The notes below the pieces were generated by a model. The model made no database searches, was not told the DNA's origin, and worked only from the letters and a program-made list of their open reading frames with translations. The position numbers and the translations under genes are program-made. A DNA stretch of 64,000 nt from JBEKYD01 sp052148435 (lineage in GTDB: Bacteria; Acidobacteriota; Terriglobia; Bryobacterales; Bryobacteraceae), in NCBI GenBank assembly GCA_052148435.1, contig JBKQIF010000097.1, positions 1 to 64,000 on the forward strand. The letters are read 5' to 3'. Every line of letters starts with the position of its first letter. The stretch's first letter is position 1. Of the stretch, positions 1 to 7,583 are shown in pieces.

Positions 1-227
1 ATCACCACTTCCGCCTCGTCAGCTCCCTTTCCCCAACTCAAAATGTAGTGGAGACCTTTGGAGTGCCTTTGTTGAAAACAAAAGATATTCCGGCTTCAGA
101 TCTGTCGAACTGCGAAGGTTCGGCTAACTGGGGAACCCATGGGGGAACCTGGGGGCAGCCCGGGGGGGGGGCAGCCCGCATGTTTCCCACTTCGCGCTGC
201 GTCAGGCGATGGGAGCCTTCAGGCGCG
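1..227. other. Window edge, no gene seen
   Basis: I see no convincing gene here. The only notable feature is a G-rich stretch at 136-171 ending in a run of ten G (162-171), which could be a length-variable tract or an assembly weak point. Long plus-strand reading frames that cross this stretch are the antisense of the toxin-antitoxin pair that follows. Confidence 0.5.
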
Positions 228-653
228 CTACCGGCCGCTCTCTGCGTCCTTCAGAATCTCCACCATCGCAGCGGCAGTAATAATCCGAGCGGATTTGTGC
301 CGTCCCAGGGCGAGGAGTTCCTTGTCGCCGGTCACAAGGAACTCGGCCTGGCTAGCGTCCGCCAGCGCGAGCAGGTAGCTATCCTTGGGGTCCGGAGCGA
401 TCGGGCCGCAGGGAAGGCGGTGGCAAAAAAAGGAGAAGTCGCGAAGGCCGGCGGCGAGCAGTTCGGCCGCGCTGGCGCGAAGTCTGGCACGGAAGAACGG
501 CCGGGCGGCCACGGCGCGGAGTTCCGCAATGAGCGCTTCACAGGCGACGAGAGTGAACGCCTTGCGCTCCCAGGCGCCGAGAAGCTGTGCCGGCGCGCCC
601 AGGGGCGAGAGCAGGGCGGAGAGCAGGATGTTGGTATCGAGGATGACGCGCAT
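228..653 (-). CDS. PIN-domain toxin (VapC-like ribonuclease)
   Basis: Small PIN-domain protein of 141 residues, of the putative toxin class that cleaves RNA with acidic metal-binding residues. The N-terminus MRVILDTNILLSALLSP carries the first catalytic Asp and the TN motif. Later acidic positions are the Glu in CEALIAELRA, the Asp in PDPKDSYLLALA and the final Asp in FLVTGDKELL, the usual PIN order. I start at the ATG (651-653), which overlaps the stop of the upstream antitoxin as TGATG and so indicates translational coupling; a GTG one codon upstream is also possible. RNA target unknown. Confidence 0.88.
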   Translation of the reverse strand: MRVILDTNILLSALLSPLGAPAQLLGAWERKAFTLVACEALIAELRAVAARPFFRARLRASAAELLAAGLRDFSFFCHRLPCGPIAPDPKDSYLLALADASQAEFLVTGDKELLALGRHKSARIITAAAMVEILKDAESGR

Positions 654-943
654 CACGCTCGTTTGGCGCGCTCGCGATACTGTTTCGCGCGGACGTCTTC
701 GACGGCCTCGTCAATCATCTTCTGGAGCTCGTCCGGGGAAACGTCGGCGAAGGCTTTGCGGGCTTCGCGGACGGTCTGATGAAAGATGCGCCAGCGGACG
801 GCCTCTTCGATGAATTTAGAGAGGTCTCCCTTTTTCATGCCCTGGGCGCCCAGGAAAGAGCGCAAAGCATGGTCGGCTTGCTTGGACCAGGTGATGGTCA
901 GACGGGTGGTTTCGTCGGGCTGGGACATGGCGGTTTTTGTCAT
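653..943 (-). CDS. Ribbon-helix-helix antitoxin of the PIN pair
   Basis: A 96-residue protein with an N-terminal ribbon-helix-helix-like region: the beta-strand segment TTRLTITWSKQADHALRSFL, then the helical GDLSKFIEEAVRWRIF. The charged C-terminal helix probably binds the toxin. It lies directly upstream of the PIN toxin on the same strand with a 1-nt stop/start overlap. A second ATG at 928 would give a version shorter by five residues. Autoregulation is likely because three GCTTAT-type half-sites lie immediately upstream (944-973). The family call is from residue pattern and context; I did not see a signature that excludes other RHH subfamilies. Confidence 0.8.
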   Translation of the reverse strand: MTKTAMSQPDETTRLTITWSKQADHALRSFLGAQGMKKGDLSKFIEEAVRWRIFHQTVREARKAFADVSPDELQKMIDEAVEDVRAKQYRERAKRA

Positions 944-973
944 ATAAGCATACAGCCGCTTATCAGTATAAGC
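944..973 (-). promoter_or_regulatory. Operator/promoter of the RHH-PIN module
   Basis: Three copies of the same hexamer lie just upstream of the antitoxin start: ATAAGC at 944-949, GCTTAT at 958-963 and ATAAGC at 968-973. The last two form a perfect inverted repeat with a 4-bp spacer. Repeated short half-sites over the promoter are what RHH antitoxins typically bind. AT-rich TATGCT and TATACT hexamers on the minus strand overlap the repeats. Confidence 0.6.
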
Positions 974-1194
974 TACTGTAGTGGCGGCTGGCAGCCCGCG
1001 CGACAGTGGCCGATTGACAATCGGCTGCAGCTTGCCACGCTGCCTCCCAGAAGCGTCTCAGGCTGTGCGAGACAAGCGCCGGGACGAGTCCGGCGTGGCA
1101 GACTGAGAGTCCGCTCCACGAAGAGGGGCCAGGCGTGCGGAAAAACACCGCAACGAGTGATACCATGAGTGCGCAGTAACGGTTTTCCGCTCTT
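974..1194. repeat. Gap with nested inverted repeats upstream of nuoM
   Basis: No gene. The gap holds a hairpin with 7-bp arms, GCCGATT (1009-1015) and AATCGGC (1019-1025), and a wider pair TGCCACGC / GCGTGGCA around 1033 and 1095. This looks like a REP-type intergenic element. The nuoM promoter must also lie here but I cannot pick it out. Confidence 0.4.
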
Positions 1195-2739
1195 ATGGAC
1201 CACATCCTCTCCATAGTCCTGTTCACGCCGTTGGCCGGACTGGTGGTGCTGCTGTTGCTCCCCGCCTCCAATCCACGGTTGATCAAGCTTTGGGCGAATG
1301 CCGCCGCGCTGGCCGGGTTTCTGGTTTCCCTGCCGCTGGTGTTCCGCTACCAGTCCGGGCGCGATTTTCAATTCGTCGAGAGCGCCCCGTGGATTCCCTC
1401 CCTCGGGGCCACGTACCATTTGGGCATCGACGGGCTCGGCCTGCTGCTGGTGATGCTCACCACCTTGATCGGCTTCCTGGCCATTCTTTCCAGTTGGAAC
1501 GCCATCACCACCCGGCTGAAGGAATACTACGCGCTCTTTCTGCTGCTGCAAACCGCCATGCTGGGCGTCTTCATGTCGCTCGATTTGCTGCTGTTTTTCG
1601 TGTTCTGGGAAACCGTGCTGGTGCCCATGTATTTCATCATCGGCATCTGGGGCGGCCCGCGCAAAGCCTACGCCGCCATCAAGTTCATCATTTATACGCT
1701 GGTGGGCAGCGTGGTAATGCTGCTGGGTATTCTGACGCTTTACTACCAGCACTACCTGGAATATCAGACCTTCAGCTTCGATCTCGCCGACCTCATGCAT
1801 ACGCATCTTTCGGCGGGCATGGGATGGTGGGTGTTCTGGGCCTTCTTCCTGGGCTTCGCGGTCAAAGTGCCCATGTTCCCGTTCCACACCTGGCTGCCCG
1901 ACGCGCACGTGGAAGCGCCTACCGCCGGCTCGGTGGTTCTGGCCAGCGTCCTGCTAAAGATGGGCACGTACGGTTTTCTGCGCTTTTCCCTGCCGCTGTT
2001 GCCGGAGACCGCCAAGAACTCCAAAGTGATCACCATCATGGCGGTGCTCTCCATCATCGGCATCGTCTACGGCGCGCTGGCCTCGCTGATGCAGAAGGAT
2101 TGGAAAAAGCTGGTGGCGTATTCTTCGGTCAGCCATCTGGGCTTCTGCACGCTGGGGATTTTTTCGCTCAATCCGGCCGGAATCGCCGGCTCGATTCTGC
2201 AGCAGATCAACCACGGGATTTCCACCGGCATGCTCTTCCTGGTGGTGGGCGTGGTGTATGAGCGGCGCCACACGCGCGAGATCTCCGAATACGGCGGGCT
2301 GCTCAAAGTGATGCCGATCTTCACCCTGGTCTTCGGCCTGGCGGCGCTCAGTTCCATGGGCATGCCGCCGCTCAACGGGTTCATCGGCGAAATTACGATT
2401 TTGAGCGGCGCCTTTCAGATGTCGCACGTGTGGGCGTTCTGGGGCGCCGTCGGAATCGCCCTGGGCGCGGCCTACCTTCTCTGGCTGTTCCAGCGCACCA
2501 TGCTGGGCGAGGTGAAGGAGCCCAATCGCTATCTGCCGGACCTTTCGTGGCGCGAGATCGCCGTGTTTCTGCCGCTGATCGCCTGGGCCTTCTGGATCGG
2601 CCTGAATCCGCAGCCTTATTTCCACGTTCTCGACCGCCCGGTGGCGCAGATCGTGGAGCGCGTCCAACCCGGCTACTACGCCGAGCACCATCTGCCCAAT
2701 CCGCTGGAACAGCCGTTGCCACGGGCGGAATTGCGGTAG
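1195..2739 (+). CDS. nuoM: NADH-quinone oxidoreductase subunit M (complex I antiporter-like subunit)
   Basis: 514-residue polytopic membrane protein of the Mrp antiporter-like family. In complex I this subunit forms one of the proton channels. Diagnostic residues are present: Glu139 in LFFVFWETVLVPMYF and Lys224 in GFAVKVPMFPFHTWLP correspond to E. coli NuoM Glu144 and Lys234. The segment WLPDAHVEAPT is characteristic of the family. Length and hydrophobic profile look complete. It stands alone: no nuoL, nuoN or nuoK adjoins it, although these usually flank nuoM. The rest of complex I may be elsewhere, or this copy may serve another complex such as a hydrogenase-like module. Confidence 0.92.
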   Translation: MDHILSIVLFTPLAGLVVLLLLPASNPRLIKLWANAAALAGFLVSLPLVFRYQSGRDFQFVESAPWIPSLGATYHLGIDGLGLLLVMLTTLIGFLAILSSWNAITTRLKEYYALFLLLQTAMLGVFMSLDLLLFFVFWETVLVPMYFIIGIWGGPRKAYAAIKFIIYTLVGSVVMLLGILTLYYQHYLEYQTFSFDLADLMHTHLSAGMGWWVFWAFFLGFAVKVPMFPFHTWLPDAHVEAPTAGSVVLASVLLKMGTYGFLRFSLPLLPETAKNSKVITIMAVLSIIGIVYGALASLMQKDWKKLVAYSSVSHLGFCTLGIFSLNPAGIAGSILQQINHGISTGMLFLVVGVVYERRHTREISEYGGLLKVMPIFTLVFGLAALSSMGMPPLNGFIGEITILSGAFQMSHVWAFWGAVGIALGAAYLLWLFQRTMLGEVKEPNRYLPDLSWREIAVFLPLIAWAFWIGLNPQPYFHVLDRPVAQIVERVQPGYYAEHHLPNPLEQPLPRAELR

Positions 2740-2764
2740 TGGAGCGGGCTTCCCAGCCGGCCAT

Positions 2765-2787
2765 CACAGGTTGAAGCCTGTGCCACC
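2765..2787. repeat. Copy of the 23-bp 'aagcctgtgccacc' repeat
   Basis: This 23-mer differs at two positions from the repeat found at 12449-12471 and 44590-44612. Its core ACAGG-N6-CCTGT is self-complementary. It fills most of the gap between nuoM and the serine hydrolase gene. Confidence 0.7.
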
Positions 2788-2804
2788 GGCAAACTGGATG
2801 AACC

Positions 2805-3965
2805 ATGGCGCGATTGGTCTTTCGATATGCCGGTTGGCTGGTGCTGCCGCTGCTCCTGGTGGGCGGGGCGTCGTTGGTTCAGGCTCAGCGGGCCGAAGGG
2901 TATTGGCCGGCCCGCGGGAGGTGGCAGCATCGGGCGCCGTCCCAGCTCGGCCTCGATGCGGATAAGCTGCGGCTGGCGGTGGAGTATGCCCAAGCCAACG
3001 GGAGCACTTGGGATTTCGAAAAAGACCAGGTGCGCACCTTTGGCGCTGTACTCGGACCGCTGCCTAAAGAGCGCGCGGCCACCAACGGAATCATCCTGCG
3101 GCACGGCTACATCGTGGCCGAATTTGGCGACGCCAAGGCAGCCGACCCGGTTTATAGCGTGGCCAAGAGCTTCCTTTCCACGGTTTGCAGCCTGGCGGTG
3201 GCGGGCGGGCTGATTCGCAACGTCGACGACCCCGTCGCCCAATACATTCACGACGGCGGTTACGATTCGCCGCACAACGCCAAGGTCACCTGGAAGAACC
3301 ACCTGCAGCAGACCAGCGAATGGGAGGGCACGCTGTGGGGCAAAAACGCCGATTTTGTGGGCGTCGAACAGTTCGGCAACGGCCGCCACGAGGCGCGCGA
3401 GATTCACCAGCCGGGGACATATTACGAGTACAACGACGTGCGCATCAACCGCCTGTCGCTGTCCCTGCTGCGGCTGTTCGGCAAGGGACTTCCCGAAGTG
3501 CTGAAGACCGGGATCATGGATCCCATCGGAGCTTCGGCGGACTGGCGCTGGCTGGGCTATGACAACTCGGTGGTCGAGACCGGGGGACGGCGCGTCGCTT
3601 CGGTATCCGGCGGCACGCGCTGGGGCGGCGGGCTGTGGATCGGCTCGGAAGACCTGGCGCGTTTCGGCCTGCTCATCCTGAATCGCGGTAAGTGGGACAA
3701 GCGGCAATTGGTACCGGCCGAATGGCTGAAAAACGCCGTCACTCCCAGCGAGCACGGCCCGGACTATGGCTATCTCTGGTGGTTAAACACGCAAAAGAAG
3801 CAATGGCCCAGCGGGCCGGCAACCAGCTTTGCGGCTCTCGGCAACGGATCCAATTGCATCTGGATCGATCCCGACCACGATATCGTGCTCGTCTGGCGCT
3901 GGTATCGCAACCAGGCCATGGACGGCATGGTGCAGCGGATCGTGGCGGCCGTCACCGGCGAGTGA
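2805..3965 (+). CDS. Secreted serine hydrolase, beta-lactamase (class C/esterase) family
   Basis: 386 residues with an N-terminal signal peptide (hydrophobic LVLPLLLVGGASLVQA, likely cleaved near residue 28). The catalytic SxxK motif is S118-V-A-K121 within VYSVAKSFLS. The YEYND segment (residues 207-211) sits where the family has its Tyr-x-Asn element, and the C-terminal part has the GLWIGSEDLARFGLLIL and GYLWWLN stretches common in these enzymes. Members include esterases, D-amino-acid peptidases and beta-lactamases, so the substrate cannot be told from sequence. It probably acts in the periplasm or outside the cell. It is not obviously linked to nuoM: 65 bp and a repeat separate them. Confidence 0.88.
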   Translation: MARLVFRYAGWLVLPLLLVGGASLVQAQRAEGYWPARGRWQHRAPSQLGLDADKLRLAVEYAQANGSTWDFEKDQVRTFGAVLGPLPKERAATNGIILRHGYIVAEFGDAKAADPVYSVAKSFLSTVCSLAVAGGLIRNVDDPVAQYIHDGGYDSPHNAKVTWKNHLQQTSEWEGTLWGKNADFVGVEQFGNGRHEAREIHQPGTYYEYNDVRINRLSLSLLRLFGKGLPEVLKTGIMDPIGASADWRWLGYDNSVVETGGRRVASVSGGTRWGGGLWIGSEDLARFGLLILNRGKWDKRQLVPAEWLKNAVTPSEHGPDYGYLWWLNTQKKQWPSGPATSFAALGNGSNCIWIDPDHDIVLVWRWYRNQAMDGMVQRIVAAVTGE

Positions 3966-4006
3966 CGCCAGCCAATCCGCCGCGCCTACGCGCTTTCATG
4001 GCCTTT

Positions 4007-4055
4007 GTTTCAAAAAGTACTTGAAACTTATTCGCCAACCGCGTATGCTGAGGTC
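4007..4055 (+). promoter_or_regulatory. Sigma-70-type promoter overlapped by a palindrome; leaderless start likely
   Basis: A -35 box TTGAAA (4021-4026) and a -10 box TATGCT (4044-4049) are separated by 17 bp. A perfect inverted repeat, GTTTCAA (4007-4013) and TTGAAAC (4021-4027), covers the -35, with the palindrome AAGTACTT across the spacer. Transcription would begin about 7 nt after the -10, at the ATG at 4056, so the mRNA may have no leader. The winged-helix protein at 4642-5016 is the natural candidate to bind the palindrome. Confidence 0.65.
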
Positions 4056-4652
4056 ATGGCCCGATCGGGAAGAGAGCCGGTGGCGCTCGACGCGTACGCC
4101 ATGGACAACCTGCGGTACATTCGCCGCGCCATGGAGCGGGCGGGAGAATTCACCGCGGTGCCGGGGTTGGGCGGAGTCCTGATGGGCTCGACCGCGCTGG
4201 CGGCGGCGTGGCTGGCGGAAAGAGAAACCAAGCCCGCTACGTGGCTGGCGGTATGGGTTTTAGCGGCCGTGGCGGCGGTCGGGATCGGAACCGCCGGCGC
4301 ACTTTGGAAGAGCCGCCGCGCGGGGCTGCCGCTTTTTTCCGGGCCGGGGCGAAAGTTCGTGGCCGGATTTGCGCCAGCCATGGCGGCCGGCGCGGTGATG
4401 ACGGGGGCGCTGTACCAGGCCGGCTTGTGCTCCCTGCTGCCGGGGGTCTGGCTGCTGCTCTATGGGGCGGCGGTGATCTCCGGCGGCGCCGCGTCGGTAA
4501 GAGTGGTGCCGCTCATGGGCGCCTGCTTCATGCTGGCGGGAGCGTTTGCGCTGTCGGCCCGCGGCGTATCCCCGGACGCGCTGCTGGCGGCCGGCTTCGG
4601 CGGATTGCACATCGTGTTCGGCACCATCATCGCGGTGAAATATGGCGGCTAG
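4056..4652 (+). CDS. Hypothetical membrane protein, first gene of the regulator-UppS operon
   Basis: 198 residues. The N-terminal 30 residues are soluble and contain YAMDNLRYIRRAMERAGEF, a pattern often seen in membrane proteins encoded with PF13601-type winged-helix regulators (my recollection). Five or six hydrophobic segments follow, starting with FTAVPGLGGVLMGSTALAAA and ending in LAAGFGGLHIVFGTIIAVKYGG. I recognise no enzyme motif. I start at ATG 4056 because it lies where transcription should begin from a well-formed promoter; a TTG at 4005 would lie upstream of the -10 box. The end overlaps the regulator gene by 11 bp, so the two are translationally coupled. Function unknown; possibly a sensor or partner of the regulator. 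Confidence 0.78.
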   Translation: MARSGREPVALDAYAMDNLRYIRRAMERAGEFTAVPGLGGVLMGSTALAAAWLAERETKPATWLAVWVLAAVAAVGIGTAGALWKSRRAGLPLFSGPGRKFVAGFAPAMAAGAVMTGALYQAGLCSLLPGVWLLLYGAAVISGGAASVRVVPLMGACFMLAGAFALSARGVSPDALLAAGFGGLHIVFGTIIAVKYGG

Positions 4653-5016
4653 AAACAACGCGGCATCCAAGCCGCGCGAACGCAAAGCGGCAGTTCTAAC
4701 CGTAATCGAGGCGGCGGGCAACACGCCCAAACTCGACCGCTTGATTCACGACCGGTTGCGGCTGGGGATACTGAGCGCACTTTCCGTCAACCCGTCGCTC
4801 ACCTTCAGCGACCTCAAGAAACTGCTGGACGCCAGCGACGGCAATCTCAGCGTGCATGCCCGCAAGCTCGAAGAGGCCGGCTATCTTCAATGCGCCAAGT
4901 CGTTCGCGGGGCGCATGCCCAAAACCGAATACCGGCTCAGCGCGTCGGGGCGCAAGGCGCTCGACCGGTATCTGGATCACATGGAAGCCCTGATTCAGGC
5001 GATGCGCGAGCGCTGA
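4642..5016 (+). CDS. Winged-helix transcriptional regulator (PF13601/MarR-like)
   Basis: 124-residue DNA-binding protein. Residues about 30-95 form a winged helix: LDRLIHDRLRLGILSALSV, then TFSDLKKLLDASDGNLSVHA as the recognition region, then the wing with MPKTEYRLSASGRKAL. The C-terminal helix LDRYLDHMEALIQAM is likely for dimerisation. The pattern fits the small 'winged helix DNA-binding domain' family that is often encoded with a membrane protein. It overlaps the upstream membrane gene by 11 bp and precedes the prenyltransferase by 35 bp. The GTTTCAA/TTGAAAC palindrome at 4007-4027 is the obvious candidate operator, which would make this an autoregulated operon. Confidence 0.85.
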   Translation: MAARNNAASKPRERKAAVLTVIEAAGNTPKLDRLIHDRLRLGILSALSVNPSLTFSDLKKLLDASDGNLSVHARKLEEAGYLQCAKSFAGRMPKTEYRLSASGRKALDRYLDHMEALIQAMRER

Positions 5017-5051
5017 TTTCCGCGGAATCCATTTCAAGAACGGGTTTAGTC

Positions 5052-5762
5052 ATGTCCGATTACTTTAATTCACAAAATACTTTGCATACGGCGATTATCA
5101 TGGACGGCAACGGGCGCTGGGCGCTGGCCCGGGGATTGCCGCGCGTGGCCGGGCATCGCGCCGGGGTGGAAAGCGTGCGGCGGATCGTGGAAGCCGCGCC
5201 GTCGAGCGGGATCGGCATCCTGACCCTGTTCGCTTTTTCCAGCGACAACTGGCGCCGGCCGCCCGCCGAAGTGAAGGCCCTGATGCGCCTGGCGGCCTGG
5301 TACCTGGAAACCCAGACGCCGCGGTGCGTGGCCGAGGGCGTGAGGGTGGAAGCCATCGGCCGCCGCGACCGCCTGCCGCCGCCGCTGGTGGCCGCCATTG
5401 CCGCCAGCGAAGCGGCTACGGCCCAGGGCACGAGACTGTGGCTGCGGGTGGCTCTGGACTATTCCGGGCGGGAAGCCATTCTGGCGGCGGCGCGCGGCAG
5501 CTCCGAACTCTCCCGCGCCGGCCTCGACCAGCGCCTGGGACCGCCGGTCGACCTGTTGATCCGCACCGGCGGTGAACGCCGCTTGAGCGATTTTCTGTTA
5601 TGGGAAAGCGCCTACGCGGAGCTGGTTTTCAGCCGCGCCATGTGGCCCGATTTCGGTCCGCAGGATCTGGCCGCCACCATCCGCGAGTTCCGCGGACGCG
5701 AACGCCGCTATGGAGCCGTCCTGGAGGCCGGAATGCGTTGCGCGGCCGGTTGGCTGGATTGA
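5052..5762 (+). CDS. uppS: Isoprenyl (undecaprenyl) diphosphate synthase family protein
   Basis: 236-residue cis-prenyltransferase, the enzyme type that elongates farnesyl diphosphate with isopentenyl diphosphate to make the C55 lipid carrier for cell-wall and O-antigen synthesis. Family blocks are in order: IIMDGNGRWA (catalytic Asp), GHRAGVESVRRIVE, LTLFAFSSDNWRRP, and DLLIRTGGERRLSDFLLWE with the pyrophosphate-binding Arg. The usual His of the last block (GGEHRISNF in E. coli) is replaced by Arg and the usual Asn by Asp. The gene is not beside cdsA, dxr or rseP as uppS often is, but behind a regulator, so it may be a second, specialised copy. Start chosen at ATG 5052, where the conserved N-terminus begins shortly after. 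Confidence 0.88.
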   Translation: MSDYFNSQNTLHTAIIMDGNGRWALARGLPRVAGHRAGVESVRRIVEAAPSSGIGILTLFAFSSDNWRRPPAEVKALMRLAAWYLETQTPRCVAEGVRVEAIGRRDRLPPPLVAAIAASEAATAQGTRLWLRVALDYSGREAILAAARGSSELSRAGLDQRLGPPVDLLIRTGGERRLSDFLLWESAYAELVFSRAMWPDFGPQDLAATIREFRGRERRYGAVLEAGMRCAAGWLD

Positions 5763-5897
5763 GCGGGAGCGGTCGGCGGTCAGCTAACGCCGGAGCCGAT
5801 CGCCGGCTGCCGATGGCTGAAAGCTTAAAGGAGTACTGGCAGTCCGCAGGTACGCCTCAGTCTTGTTCGCGGGGCCGCGCGGCTTTCCAATAGAGGC

Positions 5898-6407
5898 GTG
5901 ACGGTTCTCTTTTACCTGCCGCTGCTGGTGGCGTTTTCCGGCGATGGCCGCGCGCCCGCAAACAAGCCCTCCTCACTCAGTTTCCCCGCCGCCTGCACGG
6001 TCGTGACCCGTGCCGACGTGGAACAAGCACTCGGCCGGCCGGTGGGGCGGGGCAAGGAAGACACGAGCGGCGACTCTTCGAGCTGCGACTATGCGGCCGG
6101 TTCGGGAATCGTCACCATCACCGTGGAGCGCGTGCGCGCGCGCCTGGATGTGCACGCCGAAGCGGCCAGCCTGCAACGAGCCATTCCCGAGGGCCGCCTG
6201 AGGGAAGCCCATCTGGCGGAGACGGCGGCGGGAACGCCAGCCGAAACCACCGCCTTCTACCTGGATATCGACGGCGCCGGCACACAGTTACACGTAATTC
6301 GCGGTGGCCACGACTACGTGCTCGTCTCCGTGCTGGGATTCGGCGAACCCGATCGGGTTTCCCAGGCCGCCGAGAAAATCGCCCGCAAAGCGCTCGAACG
6401 TTTCTAG
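5898..6407 (+). CDS. Secreted hypothetical protein, DUF3558-like
   Basis: 169 residues starting at a GTG, with a short hydrophobic leader (VLFYLPLLVAFSG) that could be a signal peptide. The mature part has SFPAACTVVTRADVEQALGR, SSCDYAAGSG and a C-terminal strand-helix pattern ending in AAEKIARKALERF. The phrase 'C-x-x-x-T-x-x-D-V-x-x-A-L-G-x-P' followed by a second Cys resembles DUF3558-type exported proteins of unknown function. The two Cys may form a disulfide. It stands alone between the prenyltransferase gene and the selenocysteine tRNA. No function is proposed. Confidence 0.7.
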   Translation: MTVLFYLPLLVAFSGDGRAPANKPSSLSFPAACTVVTRADVEQALGRPVGRGKEDTSGDSSSCDYAAGSGIVTITVERVRARLDVHAEAASLQRAIPEGRLREAHLAETAAGTPAETTAFYLDIDGAGTQLHVIRGGHDYVLVSVLGFGEPDRVSQAAEKIARKALERF

Positions 6408-6519
6408 GTTTTTGCGGCGTCCGGGCTAAGGCCTATTCCGCCCGGCCGGGTCGGCTGAGGGGAAGAAAAGTTAAGGAAACGGCAGACTCGGTCCGGCTTT
6501 ACCTGCTAGGCTGACGATC

Positions 6520-6614
6520 GGGAGCGTTTCTCATCCGGTGGTGGGCCTGGTCTTCAAAACCAACGGGCGGCGCAATCCGCCGCCGATCGGTTCGACTCCG
6601 ATACGTTCCCGCCA
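6520..6614 (+). tRNA. selC: tRNA-Sec (selenocysteine, anticodon UCA)
   Basis: 95-nt tRNA with the bacterial selenocysteine layout. The acceptor stem is 8 bp, GGGAGCGT (6520-6527) with ACGTTCCC (6603-6610), one G-U pair. The T arm is perfect, ATCGG-TTCGACT-CCGAT (6586-6602), giving the 8+5 stack typical of tRNA-Sec. The anticodon loop is CTTCAAA, so the anticodon is UCA, which reads UGA. The variable arm is long, a 7-bp stem GGCGGCG/CGCCGCC with a 5-nt loop. Discriminator G and CCA are encoded. The anticodon stem has a C-A mismatch at its base. No selA, selB or selD lies in the window. Confidence 0.95.
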
Positions 6615-6733
6615 GTCCCTCAGCTAACGTTAGTAATTGCCGTCTTGCTTCCCAAATTCAGCCTCGCATCGCGGTGGGGGGGCGGCTAACCTGAGGATTG
6701 AGAATTCCTCGGGCACTGCCCGCAGCCAAGGAT

Positions 6734-7474
6734 ATGAGACTTCTCTGCATCGTTTCTTTCCTCGCTTCGAGCGTCGGTTGGATACAAGGCGCGGGTTCCT
6801 CCGGAGGGCAAAAGGCCCAGGAAAGCAATTCCAGCGCGCCGGTACTGCGGAACGAGGAACCCGACGGCGACGTGATCGTTCGGCTTCCCGGTCCGGCCCC
6901 GCTTCCGGCCACTCGGGCAAAGTCAGAACGTAGCGCTACGGCTGGGGCCGGAGGCGACCCCAGCGAAGCCGCAGCCGACGAAACTGCACCGTCGGCGGTC
7001 GCGACTGCCAGTTTGGCGGCCCTGAGCACCCGGCAAACGGCCATCGAGGATTCCCCGCGGCCCCTTCTCCGACACATCTATCCACCGTCTTTCGAGACGG
7101 ATAGCGCGGTTTTCTGCCAGAAGTTGATTGGCCACTGGACGGAAGACGATGCCCGTTTTCTGCTGGGCGAACCGGTGCGCCAGCGGCCAGCCTACGACTC
7201 CGCAAATCAGGAAAACGGGGAAATCTTCGCCTTTACCGATCCCACCGGCCGTTACCGGGAACTCGAGCTCGATTTCGACACCGAAACAGCCACCCTTCGC
7301 ACAGTATTCGCCTATCCCTTCCACCTGATGTGGACGGACTGCCGGCGTGTGTGGGGCGCCAACGTGACCGCCACCACCGCCGCGCAAGGGCGAAAGTTCT
7401 ACTCCTATCTCAACCGCCGCATGGACATTTTAGTGGATACCGGCGGCAAGGTCATTAGCGTCGGCCTGTACTAA
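6734..7474 (+). CDS. Secreted hypothetical protein
   Basis: 246 residues from ATG 6734, with a signal peptide (MRLLCIVSFLASSVGWIQGAG) and an AAGGAT ribosome-binding-like sequence just ahead. Residues about 20-115 are low-complexity and rich in Ala, Ser, Glu and Pro. The C-terminal 130 residues look folded: FCQKLIGHWTEDDARFLLGE, then a strand-rich region with FTDPTGRYRELELDFD and a final NRRMDILVDTGGKVISVGLY. There are two Cys in this part. I do not recognise a family. An upstream in-frame start at 6698 is less likely because it would precede the signal peptide with a charged stretch. Confidence 0.65.
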   Translation: MRLLCIVSFLASSVGWIQGAGSSGGQKAQESNSSAPVLRNEEPDGDVIVRLPGPAPLPATRAKSERSATAGAGGDPSEAAADETAPSAVATASLAALSTRQTAIEDSPRPLLRHIYPPSFETDSAVFCQKLIGHWTEDDARFLLGEPVRQRPAYDSANQENGEIFAFTDPTGRYRELELDFDTETATLRTVFAYPFHLMWTDCRRVWGANVTATTAAQGRKFYSYLNRRMDILVDTGGKVISVGLY

Positions 7475-7583
7475 ACCCCGCCGATTGGCTGAAACCCGCA
7501 GCCCGCGCGCCACGTTTAACATTTAAGATTACGCAACTCCATCCACTTTCGGCGTATAGTGTATCTAGCGGGAGTTTCCGATT

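Noticed and set aside
48..813. Two long plus-strand reading frames at the window start
   Set aside because: They are antisense to the PIN toxin and its antitoxin, which have clear domains and an operator; the plus-strand products are basic and low in complexity.
973..1908. 311-codon minus-strand frame across the start of nuoM
   Set aside because: Its product is rich in Gln, His and Arg, the mark of an antisense reading of a GC-rich membrane gene; nuoM is certain.
6734..7474. Selenoprotein candidate next to tRNA-Sec
   Set aside because: The gene has no in-frame TGA and ends at TAA; proximity to the tRNA is not evidence.
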